Source: Irineochytrium annulatum
Taxonomy: Eukaryota > Chytridiomycota > Chytridiomycetes > Chytridiales > Chytridiaceae
Direction of reading: 5' to 3'
Length of the DNA stretch: 44,282 nucleotides
Assembly: GCA_027600665.1 (NCBI GenBank)
Contig: JADGJL010000073.1
Span: 1 to 44,282 of the forward strand
Shown: piece by piece, positions 31,766 through 43,750 of the stretch
Numbering within the stretch: the stretch's first letter is position 1
Layout of the letters: each line of letters opens with the position of its first letter
Program-made: the position numbers and the translations under genes
Notes under the pieces: generated by a model
What the model was told of the DNA's origin: nothing
Database searches by the model: none
The model's input: the letters and a program-made list of their open reading frames with translations, nothing else

Positions 31766-32165
31766 GGGAGGGCAAGCCTGCCGGACGGTGTACACGTTGC
31801 CAGATCTCCAGATGGATGGGTGGGGAGAAGCCGTCGACCTCTGACGGAGTGGAGGCGGCGCCGCGTTGGAGATGTACGAGGAAGAGGTATTGTTTTAGCG
31901 CGACCTTTCCATATGGTCGAAATAACTCCACCGCCTAAAAATTTTCGAAACAGAAAACGACACACGGCCACACGGCCGAAGCCATTACGAAAACGGCAAC
32001 AAAGAGAAAGCCGACTCGGAATTCCGAATCCTATAACTGTCATTCTGTGTAAGCTGACATGAGTTAGTAAGAAGAGATAACGAGGCTGGAAAGGCGCGCC
32101 GACTCCACGGCACCCCAACACATCTGTACCGATTTGCTGTGTTAAATGTAATTGTATTTATATTC
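31766..32165. other. upstream region of the single-pass protein
   Basis: 31766-31885 may code for additional Ser/Thr/Pro-rich ectodomain on the minus strand. The rest is AT-rich and holds the 3' flank of the nucleoporin gene. Confidence 0.4.
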
Positions 32166-35100
32166 CTAATTTCCGACCGCGTCAAGCCTGCGTCGAAGCT
32201 CCTCGTGCTTGTTGTACGTAAGCATGAGCATACTATACTCCACCGCCAAGGCCTCGTTAATCTTTTTCATCTGACTCGAGCTCAGACCAGCACCGACGGG
32301 TGACGCCACTGACATCGGCCCAATCGTCTTAAGTTGCGGAGCTATGGGCCGTCGCTCCGCCTCGCGATCGTCAAAATCTCGTACCAGTTGATCCTTCTTG
32401 TTGCCAAGCTGTCGCAGCAATAATCGAAAGCATTAGCCGCCGATTAGCATCCAATATCGACATTACCTGCTCCAGCTTGGGGGTATAAAACGTAGTAACC
32501 TTCGCCTCTAGGTTTGCTAGCTCCGCGAAATAGTCTTTCTCGGCTTGCGTCAACTCCGAAGTGCTCGAGCCTTCGAGCCGCCGGATCGTCTTCTCGAACC
32601 GCTCGTTTAGCTGCGCGCCCTTCCGTTGCACGGTTTGCAACCGCTCTGTCAACGTCTTCTCCTTCGGTCTAATTTCGTCCACCGCGGCGCTGATGCTCTT
32701 CATCACGTCGATCTGATTCTCCATGACCTTCACCATCTCCTTCACTCTGCAGTCGAAATAAGCGACAAGCACAAGGCGTAAACAAAGACCAAATAACATA
32801 AGGAAAGAAATCATACCGTGTCTTGAGCGCGGCAACGTCCTCCTTAATTGCCGTCATCTCTCCCGAAAAACGCTCATAGTTTGCGGAAAATGCCTTCAGC
32901 ACGTCCTCGGTGATGAATTCGGGGTACTTCTGCGCTGCACTGGAGCCGACGGACTTTGCCGGCAAGATAAATGGTGTCTGGGAGCTATATCTCCTCACGA
33001 GATCGTCGTTGAACGGCTGAAGCTCTCTTAGCGACTTCTGCAGCAGCGACGCGACGGCTTTCGATGGTTGTGATACTTTCGCTGGTTGGGCTTTGGGGGA
33101 GGAAGGTTCGATCGCCAAAAGCTTCGGCCTTATTGCGAGGGTGTTTAGGTACAGTTGACCGGTCCCCGTCATAACCACAAAACTGTAATCGAGGCTTAGG
33201 TCCGTGATCACGGCGAAGCCAACGACGGGATTCAACGTTCTTTGTGGCCTATAGTTGACATGAAATTAGAAGCCGGCAATTTTTTTTGGGGGGACCGACC
33301 CTTCATTCCCACGCTTCGTATTTAACAACCATAATAGCTGACAAAATTTGTGCTTTTGCAAAAGCTCAGCGACGCGTTCGCCGACCGGCTTCGGGCCGGG
33401 CCGTAAGAGAAACTCAACCCATGGCCGCACGCTGACGAAGTGTAGGCCGAAAGGGTGAGATGCGTAGAAGGTGTCCGAGTATTTAGGGTCTTGCGAAAGC
33501 ATAACGGATCCATCTAAATTCAGAGTAAGGCACCGTATGCAAAGACGGTTATTGTAGGCTTACACAAAGATGCATTCGCAGTAACCTCCGTCCCCAATTC
33601 GACCCGCTCATAAAGGAAAAGCTGCGGAGTCGAAATTGCTTTCCGCTCCTAGAATTACGCGGCTGTCAATGCTTTATCGCTGCAAAAGATACTACCTCCT
33701 CAAAGATGTTCCAAGTTCCTTGAACGCTCTCCGTCTCGATGAGAACGTCTACCTTTCCCGAAGAAAAAGATACAGCGACAAAGATGAGTGATTCACACGA
33801 TGATACGAGTATGTCGCAAGCATATTCCTCCTTGCTACGGCTGCCCCCACTGTTGACGGCGAACGGCCCTTGCCGCTTAAGCATGAATTTGCTGGCGACG
33901 CTAGGATATCCCACGCCTACCAGATCGCTGACCTCTGGAGTAGAAGCATCTGGCTCCGCTGTTGAGAACGGTGACGCCGGAATCGGAATCAAACTATGCT
34001 GGCGAGGGGGCGTGACATTGCCGGGGTTCGCAAACGCTGATTTGTTCCGGTTCTTCGCTTCGGCCGACGCGAGTAGCTCGTCGATCCACCGGTTCCTCCA
34101 GTAAAAGTTTTGTTCGACGTATTCGTCATTCGGGTCAGAGGTTTTCCAGAGATGATGATTTAGCGATTTCAACTCTTTTAGATGCTTTACACTGACGATG
34201 CTGTATAACGCCAGATCAAAACTTCGTACGCAAGCTTGCAAAACGCATACCATCGACTAGGAATAACCGGACAAAGCGCGTAAACGGAACCATTCCTCAT
34301 GAGGCAATACAAGGTAAATGGACCCCATCCCCGACCAGATCCGAATCCAAAGGACGCGGCCTCAAGCGTTCCTGTATCGGCCTTCGCAAAAGCCATTACT
34401 TTCCGCTGAGGTGAGGATATCTGAGCTTGTGCCTCGAAGTCCCTCTCCAGCTGAATCTGCAGCTCCATCTCCAGCTCCTCGACGTCCGGAGTAAACATTC
34501 CCGCTCTGTTCATCTTTCTCGGCGATGGTCGATAAGGAGGGGCAGTGACAAAAGAGGTATCCTCGAGGTCTTCGGTAGGAGACAGATCCGAGAATGAATA
34601 CGTTTGCTCAGGATCGTCAGGGTTGTTTTTGACGTCGTAAATTCTATATCAGTTAATCAGACAAAAAAGGTATTTAAATGAAGATTCATGAGACTACCTC
34701 ACGACACTATTTGAGGAAAGAACCACGAGGTGCATACGAGATTCACTCGCCGGGTGCCACTTGGCCTCAACTACTCGATTTACGTCGTCTATTGTGTGGT
34801 GAAGACTCCCAATTTCGGACGCTCTTAGGGGAGCAAACCTGTTAGTGTCTTCGATCTCAACAATCACAAATCATGCGATACTCACTGAACACTGATCGGC
34901 TTCCCCACAGCAGTCCTTAAATGCATGGGCAAGACTACTACCACCACCTTGTGGTCCCCAATAATCGAAAGCATCCCCCCGTTCTTATTAACTTGTATCT
35001 GCCGCATCTCAAAATCCAGCGGAATTGTGATGGCAAGATCCTGCGAGCCCGTTTAACGCGCTGCCGGCTGACCATCTATGTTACCTGGTATTTGGCCTTA

Positions 35101-35528
35101 GCTGCAACTTTCTTTGCAAACGAGGCCAAGTCGATCTCCTTCTCTTCTTCGTCGCGGCCACCAGCCGCAACGCGCTTAGCCCGTTCATCCTCCTCCGCCG
35201 CCACCATGAAGCAAGCTTTCCTCCATGCCGTCAAGTTCAAAATCCTTATCCGGCCATGGGGTCCACCCGTCACGCCCGTCCCCACGCTCCCAACCTGCGT
35301 CAAAGAAGCTGATGCACCAAAGCTGCCGTCAACGCGGCTCGTCTCGATGTTGTTTAAAGCGAAGATGAGATCGCCGTTCCGGACGCACATGAGTCTATTG
35401 TGAGTTGGCGACGGTATTGACCCGCGGTCCTCGGAACCAAGCCCCGCGTTCGCTGACGGATTCCATCGCCCCAGGAGGTCCGGATGGAACGACAACACCT
35501 GGCGCCAATCGACGACGGTAGTCGACAT
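32166..35528 (-). CDS. NUP88: Nup88/Nup82-like nucleoporin
   Basis: This is a component of the cytoplasmic face of the nuclear pore, where the family anchors the mRNA-export platform. Ten exons in order: 35528-35085, 35040-34886, 34838-34698, 34643-34251, 34200-33696, 33648-33564, 33513-33300, 33248-32817, 32746-32467 and 32408-32166; all phases agree, giving 963 residues. The N-terminal two thirds look like a beta-propeller, with the family-like segments VNKNGGMLSIIGDHKVVVV, VEAKWHPASESRMHLVVLSS and FGFGSGRGWGPFTLY. From about 690 the protein is a long coiled coil (MENQIDVMKSISAAVDEIRP and on), as expected for Nup88. The exon 7 donor is GTCGGT. Divergent from the NT-C2 gene. Confidence 0.87.
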
Positions 35529-35739
35529 GGTGATGGGTGTGCGACAGATTTGACCACGAGCAACGAATATCGGCCGTCAAAGTCCGATACTACAGGTATT
35601 CCAGAGTTAAGCCTTGCACACTACGTAGCGAAGATGCGATTTCGCTAACTTGACTCGAATTCCTTTATCTTGCAAGTGATATGAAGATGATACGCACAAC
35701 GAATACACAGCTAAACTGCAAGGTGGCTTGGCGTTTGTC
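35529..35739. promoter_or_regulatory. shared promoter of NUP88-like and NT-C2 genes
   Basis: 211 bp separate the two divergent start codons, so the two genes must share regulatory DNA. No clear TATA box is seen on either side. Confidence 0.5.
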
Positions 35740-36636
35740 ATGTTTCTGCGCCGGAAAGCCGTCTTCAACGTTGAATGTCACCTCGTTGATCTGGCCCACC
35801 TACCCTACGTAAGCGGGTTCTACTATGTCAAGTGGAAGCTCAAAGGAACGGGCCCTCGAGGCGTGACGCAGCGGTGAGGATCGCTTCCTGGCTCCATGGT
35901 AACTAATGCACAACTGACAGCGCCACCGTCAAGGATCACACCGTGACGTGGAACACGTCGTTTCCTTTTGAATGCACGATGGCCATTGGCAAGGATCAGA
36001 TGTTGCTGCCGTGCGACCTGCTGCTTTACATAAAGCAGGTGAGCAGTTTAACGAAGCATCCTTTGAGCTGATCATCAAAGGAAGTGAATGGGGGCAGGAG
36101 CTCGGAGGACGTTGGAATGGTTGCGATTAATCTCGCCGAGTTTGCGGATACTAAATCCACGATGAGACGCTTGCTGCTGCAGGACTCGCGGGTGAATTCA
36201 GTATTGCGGGTAAGCTCGCACGATCTTGTTTTGCGTGTGCGTGTTAATACCGTTTGTGATCCAGATAAGGATTGACATGAGCTTGACGAAAGGGGACGGG
36301 ACGTTCACTGTGTAAGTTTACTTGTCCTCTAAAATTTTTTAAGGTTCTTATCAATCATTTCCTACGGATTAGGCCGTCTACGGGCAAAAAGGACATAACG
36401 ATAGAGGGCATCCGCGACATATTTGCAGATAAACCCGTCGAAGATCGAGCGGACTTAAGTTTGATGAGCTTAACCTCAACAGAAGATGTAAGTGAAATGC
36501 ATGTTAGGTCCTGGGATTGCAGCTGAAATTTTCGAATAAACAGCAGGATCCGCTTGCGACTCTGCACGTGTCTCCGATTGAAAATGCGCATATTGACGTT
36601 GTAGATTACATATTCAACCAAGCGCGGTTGGATTAA
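35740..36636 (+). CDS. NT-C2 domain protein (EEIG1/EHBP1 N-terminal type)
   Basis: Six exons, 35740-35873, 35921-36038, 36081-36209, 36265-36311, 36373-36487 and 36544-36636, give 211 residues. The protein starts MFLRRKAVFNVECHLVDLAH and shows the pattern of N-terminal C2 domains: FYYVKWKLKG, then HTVTWNTSFPFECTM, later LLPCDLLLYIKQ and VGMVAINLAEFAD. Such domains bind membranes without calcium and tether cytoskeletal or endosomal partners. No other domain follows; residues after 150 are a short tail. The acceptor of the last exon could be one CAG triplet later. Partners and cell location cannot be told. Confidence 0.8.
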
Positions 36637-36889
36637 TTCATCACATTCTGAAATTTCACGCACACACGTTTTTATATCCTGCGAATGCATGCAGCAACTT
36701 TCTTCAAGTCATAGCAACATTGTTCAATACATCAGATCGTTAGCTATTTCATCCAAAATGCAGCGAGAGGTGCTCCTGCGGCGGACACGCTGCCGGCGCG
36801 TGCGCACAAAGAGCAGCGTTATACTTTAAACCAGTTTGCCGCCAAGCGAGTATAATAACTCAATGCCTTTCAGCTCTTTCACACGCAGT

Positions 36890-39847
36890 TTAGCTGGTTC
36901 TGAGGAACACTGTTACGAGAGGCGCAAACTCGTTAATCTTCTCACCGTATTGGCATAATCGAGCGCATGCGATAGCAGCGTTCTTCTGAACCGAAACCTC
37001 GGTTGTCCCACGTAAAATGTCCATCAGCGTGTCAACGATGCCCAACTCGAAAAAGTCCTTTCCGTACTCGGCTGACAAAAGTTACATCAAATACTGCGAT
37101 CGACTTTTACCTTTGACGCTGCATTCAGCGATACAAAGCGAACAGTTTCCAATGAGATTATACACCGCCTGCGGTTGAACCTCCTTATCGAATGACCCCA
37201 CCGCCCTCCACGTCGCTGTAAGTATCCGACAGATTGCCGAGAAGCCTCCGTCTGACCGGAATCCCAGGGCGTGATGATACCCGCCTATTTGAAGCCACAT
37301 TACGAGGATCTTCAACTGGCAGTCGCATTCCCTCACGTCGTCGGAATCGATACGCGCCGCTACCGCTCCTCGTTCAACGCTAAATGCGAACGCAAGAAGC
37401 TTCGAGGCCAAATCAAGTTCGTACCAGCAGGGCTTTAGTCCGTTGACCACGTGCTGCGGGCTACATGTGAGAAGCCTCGCGAGACAGAACGTGGCACGCC
37501 GGCTCAAAGCAGTCCCAGCGTTGCCTTGAAAGGTGATCTCTCTCGTTATGGTACCGACAATATCATACGTCGTCAGAACGGTTTGATGGAGACCGGGATT
37601 TGCCAACAGCAGAGCATTGTGCAATATCGTCAGTATGGACGACGACAAAACAACGTCATGATTTAGAGCACTCCCGTTATCAGCGTTCTTTTTAAATCTG
37701 CGAATTTGTAGAGCGCAGAGGCTATTGAAAAGGCCCACGACCACTCCATCGACACAGGCGCCGAGGGCTCTCGTCACCATCGACCTCTCGAGCTCCATGC
37801 ACTTCATGAGCAGCCAACATGCAAGATCGCCGACGCGCTCCCCACCCGCCTCCTCCAATTTTGATGTAAGAGCGGCCAGGACAGGAAGAAGATCACGCAA
37901 CTTCAATCCCCAACTCCTGAAAAGCGTCTGCGTCCCAAGCGGTTCATGCCCTAACATCGCTCCAATAAGCCTCATGACGTCCATAGCGACCTCGTGCGAG
38001 AACTGAATGCCTTTCAGGTCCCCTCTTAATGAAGCCATCGCGACGCTGCCAAAATTTTTCCACACGCTCGCTAGATCAGACTGCTGGTCGGTCCAAGGTG
38101 CCGGGGATACGAGGGCATCAAGGAAGAGCGCCTCAGCGGAACATATCGCCATCATTTTGGAGACGCCCTTAATTACTTCCGGGTCCGTGGTCTCTGACTG
38201 GATGACGCAGGCCATAATCAAGTGTATTCGTCTCGATATTGCACGGATGTGTGGCCGCCGGTGTAATGTCGGGTTCGAAAGGAGTGTCAAAAATATCGGC
38301 AGAAGGAGTGAGATTGAGAAGGACGTCAGAATGTTTTGATTTAAAATCAGTGAGTATCCATCGAGATATCGAAAGACATCCGGTGCGTTTGGTTGCGACA
38401 GAATAAGTAGTATTGATCGAAGAACGTTTGATACCGGATGGTCTTGGGGGAGGCGGCGAGTCATCATCTTCTCGTTGTTGACAGCCGCGATCAAATCGCT
38501 GTTCTTCTCCAATAACGCCCGAAGTGTCACGTAAAGTTCAAGTTCCTCAATCTCAGAGTTTGATCTCATCGTTGTATCCTTTTCAAAGTCTGCAGCCTCC
38601 TCATTGATTGTACTTTGCGCGCGCTCTATTTCTATGTCGTATAAATAAGTCCCTGCGGTATCGGCAAAATCTTTTCGCAATTTCATCAGCCGACTGAGGT
38701 CTTCTTTCGCGCCACTGAAGTTGCAAAGCAATCTCCGAGCTTGAATCCGCCTCCAAAGCGCTTTCGCCAAAACTTCGCTGCCTTATAAATTGTCAGCGTA
38801 TGCAGCCGAATGTGCGAATGCCTACTAGGGGCCGACTGGGCGTCAAGCAGCTTTAAAGCTTCGGAACAATCTTGTTCAGCACCTTCCCATTTCTCCATAC
38901 GCAGCCTGACCGTCGCCCGATTCGTAAACAAAGCGGGTTCAGGCTGTATGGGGTTTGGCGGTGGCAGTGAAAGTTTGTCTAGGAATGCAAACGGATCCTC
39001 CTGCAATACCCCGTTCGCGCAACGCAGGGCCTGCTGAAGGTCGTTTACAAGCTCCCGCGTCGGTTGAAGGCATGTGGCTATAGCAGCTGCATAGCATTCT
39101 TCGGCTTTATCGAGATTTAGTGATTTGAAAGCCGCATTCCCCGCTTCCTTATGCCGATTGCTTTCGCCACGCAATAAATCGTCGGCCGACTTGTACTTCT
39201 TCGTTTTAGTGTCTGTCGGCTTCTTCTTCTCGCCAGCTTTCTCAGTGCTGTCCTTTTTCTCCACGTTAGCAGGCGGTACGCTCGCAGACATGGGCGGCGT
39301 GCGAGTAGAGACGTCGTCTTCATAATCATCGTCCACGTTAATCTTCTCAAAGCGCGAATAGTCTAAGCTAGTCTTCCGAGCGACATAGCCGTCCTTTTGC
39401 ACCCTCGCAGAAATCTCCTCTTTATCTGAATGGGCAGCATTCGCAGCCTTCATTGTTTTCTTAAGCGGTTCCGCTGGCGCCGAGGACTCCACTGTCTCCC
39501 TGTGCGGTTCCGTAAGCGCCGGCATATTCAGTTCCTCCTCCGGCGGTTCCGCTGGCGCTGGTACCGATGATTCCGCCGTTGCCCCCAGCACTTCGACAGC
39601 GTCATTCATTGAAACAACCGCTTCACCATTGCGCTCTGATGACAAATGCTTCGGTTTATATTCCACCTTGTCCATGTTGGGCGGCACGGCTTCCTTTACA
39701 TCGACTTTCCCGTTTAGAATGTCGTCCATCTGTGCAGCTACGCAAGAACGCCATCAGAGCAAGCAAAGCCGGCGCGCAGAGCTTACTGTACGAATCGACG
39801 AAGCTTTCGAACTCCTCGAGCTCTGCTTTCAGATGCGAGAGGTCCAT
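36890..39847 (-). CDS. TTC12: TTC12-like dynein axonemal assembly factor
   Basis: TTC12 is a cytoplasmic factor for pre-assembly of axonemal dynein arms in ciliated eukaryotes. Four exons, 39847-39787, 39737-38826, 38781-37111 and 37071-36890, give 941 residues. The protein starts MDLSHLKAELEEFESFVDSY. An acidic linker reaches about 195, then TPR repeats (KEAGNAAFKSLNLDKAEECY, LFTNRATVRLRMEKWEGAEQD, LAKALWRRIQAR). The large C-terminal part is helical and armadillo-like, ending with VSVQKNAAIACARLCQYGEK, close to the TTC12 C-terminal motif. It is longer than animal TTC12 (about 700) mainly because of the linker and inserts between helices. It is head to head with DNAL1 over 100 bp, which supports a flagellar role. 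Confidence 0.8.
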
Positions 39848-39947
39848 GCTGGGCGATTTTGATGGTCGGTGAAGTGAGCTGTTCAAGCCAAGTGTGTCTT
39901 GGAGGATTGTCAAAGCTTGAACTCCGAACCTTTGACCGGCTTGAGCG
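39848..39947. promoter_or_regulatory. 100-bp bidirectional promoter of TTC12 and DNAL1
   Basis: Only 100 bp lie between the start codons of two divergent genes, both for outer dynein arm function. Co-expression from one compact promoter during zoospore formation is the natural reading. No TATA box is evident. Confidence 0.6.
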
Positions 39948-41107
39948 ATGGTGAGTTGGGGACGGAGTCTCTGAATCGAGCACGCTCTAACGCTTACGCT
40001 CCCTTCAATCCACTTCTGCACCCTTCCTCCCCGATGCGACTCGGAACTCAAGTCGAAGGGAACTTCCATCAAAGATGCGATTAAGGCTTGGGTAAGGGTT
40101 TGCGGGAGTGCTTTTCTACGTCTCGTCGTCACCCCTACTGTCGCTTCGTTACTTCAACACCGTTATTTGTTTGATGATTGCATCTCCATGCACGACTGAC
40201 GTGAGATTTGACCTGCGCAGGAGGAGAAGACCGGGCAGAACGCTGCGGAGGCCACTCAAGTGAAGATGATATCCCAACAGCCCTTTATTGTCAAGATGGA
40301 CGCCTCACTCGCACAACTAGCGAAATGCGAGTGAGTGATTTTAATTAGTTCCTCTTGTGTTGTTATGCTACACTTTCTTTCTTGTGTTATTTGTGCCGCT
40401 GTTCATGCTATAAGCTTTTGTGTCGATAGTTTTTTCCGCCGCAACTAAACAATGACTTTTAGACAATTGGGGCTATCAACCAACCAAATCGAAAAGATCA
40501 GTAATCTCAACGGGCTATGTGAGTAATGCGCTCCTTCCTCAATCGCATGCCGCTGCAAAATATGTCTAACGGGCACCTTTATTGCCGCCTTTCGTCGATA
40601 TCAGCCTGTTTACGAATTCTCTCCCTGGGCCGAAATAGTATTAAAAAGATCGAGGGGCTTGACGCCGTCAGTGACACGCTCGAGGAGCTATGGGTCTCGT
40701 ACAACCAGATTGAACGGCTGAACGGAATTGAATGCTGCAAAAAGCTCAAGGTCCTTTACGCCAGCAACAACAAGATTAAGCTCTGGGAAGGAGTTACACC
40801 GCTGGTAAGCATCCCCTGAGCTGTCCGAATCGCATCTGGTCCGCGACTAACGAAAAAAAAACTAGCAATCGTTGCCGCTACTTGAGGATCTCCTGCTGGT
40901 CGGGAACCCCATCGAGGAGAAATGCACGGCGGACGGGACGTGGACGGCGGAGATCAGCAAGAAGTTTACGAGCTTGAAGAAGCTGGATGGAAAGCCCATC
41001 ATTAGGGAGGACGAGCTTGGGGGTGGTACGTTCCCGGCCGAACGTTTATTCGCCTACTTTATGCTAATTTGTGTTGTTTCGCAGGTGAGGAGGAGAAGGC
41101 GGAGTAG
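39948..41107 (+). CDS. DNAL1: axonemal dynein light chain 1 (LC1)
   Basis: This leucine-rich-repeat light chain binds the motor domain of the outer-arm dynein gamma heavy chain in the flagellum. Seven exons: 39948-39950 (the ATG alone), 40053-40091, 40221-40330, 40463-40518, 40605-40804, 40866-41025 and 41085-41107; phases agree, 196 residues, against about 190 in animals. The N-terminus [20 protein letters not shown] has the length and pattern of known LC1. LRRs follow: [65 protein letters not shown], then [14 protein letters not shown] and [14 protein letters not shown]. The acidic tail is typical. Directly followed by taspase 1, 106 bp on. Confidence 0.95.
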
Positions 41108-41213
41108 GGCTTGTGGTATAATTTCGTCATACTCTCTGTGCATATTCCGCCTGCTGCAATTAGCATAAATCCACTGGATCAGCCTGCGTTTTGTCGTTTG
41201 TTATTCAAGTCAA

Positions 41214-42552
41214 ATGTTAGTGGTTGTGCATGCTGGTGCAGGGATCTTCTCCGCGAACCCCTCGATCGCACGCCTCTCCACCAATGCCATCGAGGCCGCC
41301 ACCCGGGCTGCCATGACCGTTCTTACCACATCTGATCCATCACCAACGACCGCGGTCGAGGCTGTCACCGCCGCAATCGCCTCCCTCGAGTCCGATCCCC
41401 ACCCCAACGCAGGTCACGGGTCCAACCTCACCCGCGAAGGGACCGTTGAGTGCGACGCTTCTATCATGGAGGGATCGCGTGGCGCGTTCGGGGCCGTCGG
41501 GGCGCTCTCGGGCGTCAGGCATCCCATCATGGCCGCGAAGGCCGTGCTGGAGCGCGAGATGGTTGGAAATATGGATGCGAACTCGTTTGGGTTGGTGCCA
41601 ATGATGTGCGTGGTCGGCGAAGGCGCCAGGACGTGGTGTCTACGTGCTTCCGAGGCTGGTGGCCTGGGGCTTGATCCCATGGACAATAATGGGATTACGG
41701 ACCGCTCTAAGCGGAAGTGGGAGCTCGCGACGAATAGGGTGGAGGCGGCCATGAACTCCTTGGGGAAAAGGAAGAAGGAAGAAGATGACCGGCCGCATCA
41801 AAATATTGCTGGGAGCTGGGAAAGCGCGCGGAAGGTCCCAGCATCGACTTTTTTGGACGATATTCCCTTGGACACCGTTGGAGCCGTCGTCGTTGATCGA
41901 CACGGCAATTTAGCGTCAGGAGTGTCCAGCGGGGGAATTCACCTCAAGGTGCCTGATCACTTCTCCGCCTTGTTTCCCCGCTGACTTGCGCTTTTTTCCT
42001 GCAACCGACTGCTGCTGCTGTGTTGGCGTAAAGACGCCGGGACGAGTAGGACACGCGGCAGCATTTGGCGCGGGTGTGTGGGCGCAGAACCCTGGCTTTG
42101 CGACGTATTTGGACGTTGACGCCTGCGGTGATGACCCGGACACGTCGACTGTTGGCGTCGGCTGCTCCCTCTCCGGCACAGGCGAGCAGATAATGAAGAC
42201 GCTTTTAGCCCGTGAAATTGCTTTGGCTGTCGCGGCGCCGGACGTCGACCCGAGCGAGGCTCTCCGGAGTGCTATGACCAAATTCGAGAGCCATCCTTTC
42301 CTGACGCGCTTTCGGTCGAGGGACGCCGGCGCCGCAGTCGTTAGAGTGACGAGAGAGCTGGGTGGTGGTGGCAACTTAACCCACCGGGATGGGACCGACG
42401 TTGCCAACAGATTTAGAACTGAGGTTTGGTTTGCCCACACGACCGAGGCCATGGCTGTGGGATGGTGGGCAGAAGGGGAGAAGAGACCTCGGACCAAGAT
42501 CTCGAGACGGAGCGACGGAAAGCGTATGGCGGTATGGGGTATGTCCGTGTGA
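41214..42552 (+). CDS. TASP1: taspase 1 (threonine aspartase)
   Basis: This N-terminal-nucleophile protease cleaves after Asp; in animals it processes MLL and TFIIA. It belongs to the asparaginase-2 family and matures by self-cleavage. Two exons, 41214-41948 and 42034-42552, give 417 residues, close to the 420 of human taspase. Motifs: VVVHAGAGIFS at the start, NAGHGSNLTREGTVECDASIM, and the self-cleavage site IPLD/TVGAVVVD with the nucleophile Thr at about 221, then GNLASGVSSGGIHLK and, across the 85-nt intron, PGRVGHAAAFG; later VGVGCSLSGTGE. All hallmark residues are present. It may process TFIIA here too, but no substrate is visible in the window. Confidence 0.94.
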
Positions 42553-42829
42553 TGCCGACTCGACAAGAGATCATGGAACTACTGTATCAGTATTTTTATT
42601 AGTACTGAAGAACTCTACGCTTAAGTAGAGATTTGAAAGCGAACGATGCGGTGTAAGGACAAAATGAAAACCCCCAAAACGAACACGACAGAAAAAGTTC
42701 CGAGGACATTTGCAAATTAATTAAGCGGGAATTTGAACGACGCCGAGCGGTGTTTGTGGAAGAACATCACGCTAATCTAATCTAAAACGAAGCGGCGCAG
42801 GGTTCACAAAAACTCTTATGGTAACCTCA

Positions 42830-43750
42830 TTATACGTCCTCGTAGCCGGTGGCCGATTGCCTGGAATCCGCGGCCCTCTGCGTGGGTGTACAGAGATTAG
42901 GCATTATCCGAGAAGGTTCTTAGTCGAGTGCAAACAATCTCACCTTCGAGTTCTTCCCGTTGCCGCTTTGCCCCTTCGACGCCTCGCGGTTGTTATTGGC
43001 GAATGCGTGGCTAACGAGAATGGCCTGCGTCATGACGAACACGAATGTGCTCATAGTGATCATGTTCGACTTGCCGGGCACCGTGACGCGGTAGATGGAC
43101 AGGATCGTGACGATGACCATTAGGACGCCGACGGCGATCAGCTGGAAGAGCTCGCGCTCGGCCAGCTTGCTGTACAGGTCCTTGGCGTTCGTCGAGCGGC
43201 CGCCAAGTTTGCTGTATTCCCTTTGGTGCTGGTAGAGCGTGTAGATGTTCAGGGCGCCCATGACGATGCCGACCGCGGTCCAGAAGCTGTACAGGAGGGG
43301 CAGGGTAATCGTCGCCCCAGAGGCCGCGTTCCCGCTCCCGATGCAGCTGTCGCCGAAGTAGTAGATCTCGACCATCAGGGCCCAGTAGAGGCCGACGGAG
43401 ATCACGCCCGTGGCAGCCGTGACAACGTTCGAGTGCTTGAAGGTCGTGGCGCTGATGGCGAGGGCTCTGTACATCATGTACGCGTATTTTGCGCCATCCT
43501 TGAGGCTCCAGAAGAAGTCGCCGAGGAACCACAGGGAGAGGCTCGAGCACGGGTTAAGGTAGTCCGCCCAGAATTCCGCGGACCAGGCGAAGGCCGTCGC
43601 GAGACATTCGAGGTAGAGCATGACTATGACCAGGTCCTTGAGGCGGAGCTGGACGCGCCAGTGGCCCGTCGCGACGACGATCAGGAGTGTGGTGTAGGAC
43701 ATTGAGTTTGCGGCCGCGTTCAGGCTGTTGAGAAAGGCGGTGGTCGACAT
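42830..43750 (-). CDS. seven-helix membrane protein B, family unknown
   Basis: This is a paralogue of the gene at 18246. Two exons, 43750-42944 and 42877-42830, give 284 residues. The membrane core matches copy A nearly residue for residue (for example LVIVMLYLECLATAFAW, LWFLGDFFWSLKD, YVFVMTQAILVSHAF). The tail differs: the middle exon of copy A is missing and residues after the last helix are NNNREASKGQSGNGKNSK. The last exon is 16 codons in both and ends in Glu-Asp-Val plus TAA. It is convergent with taspase 1 (277 bp between stops). Confidence 0.82.
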
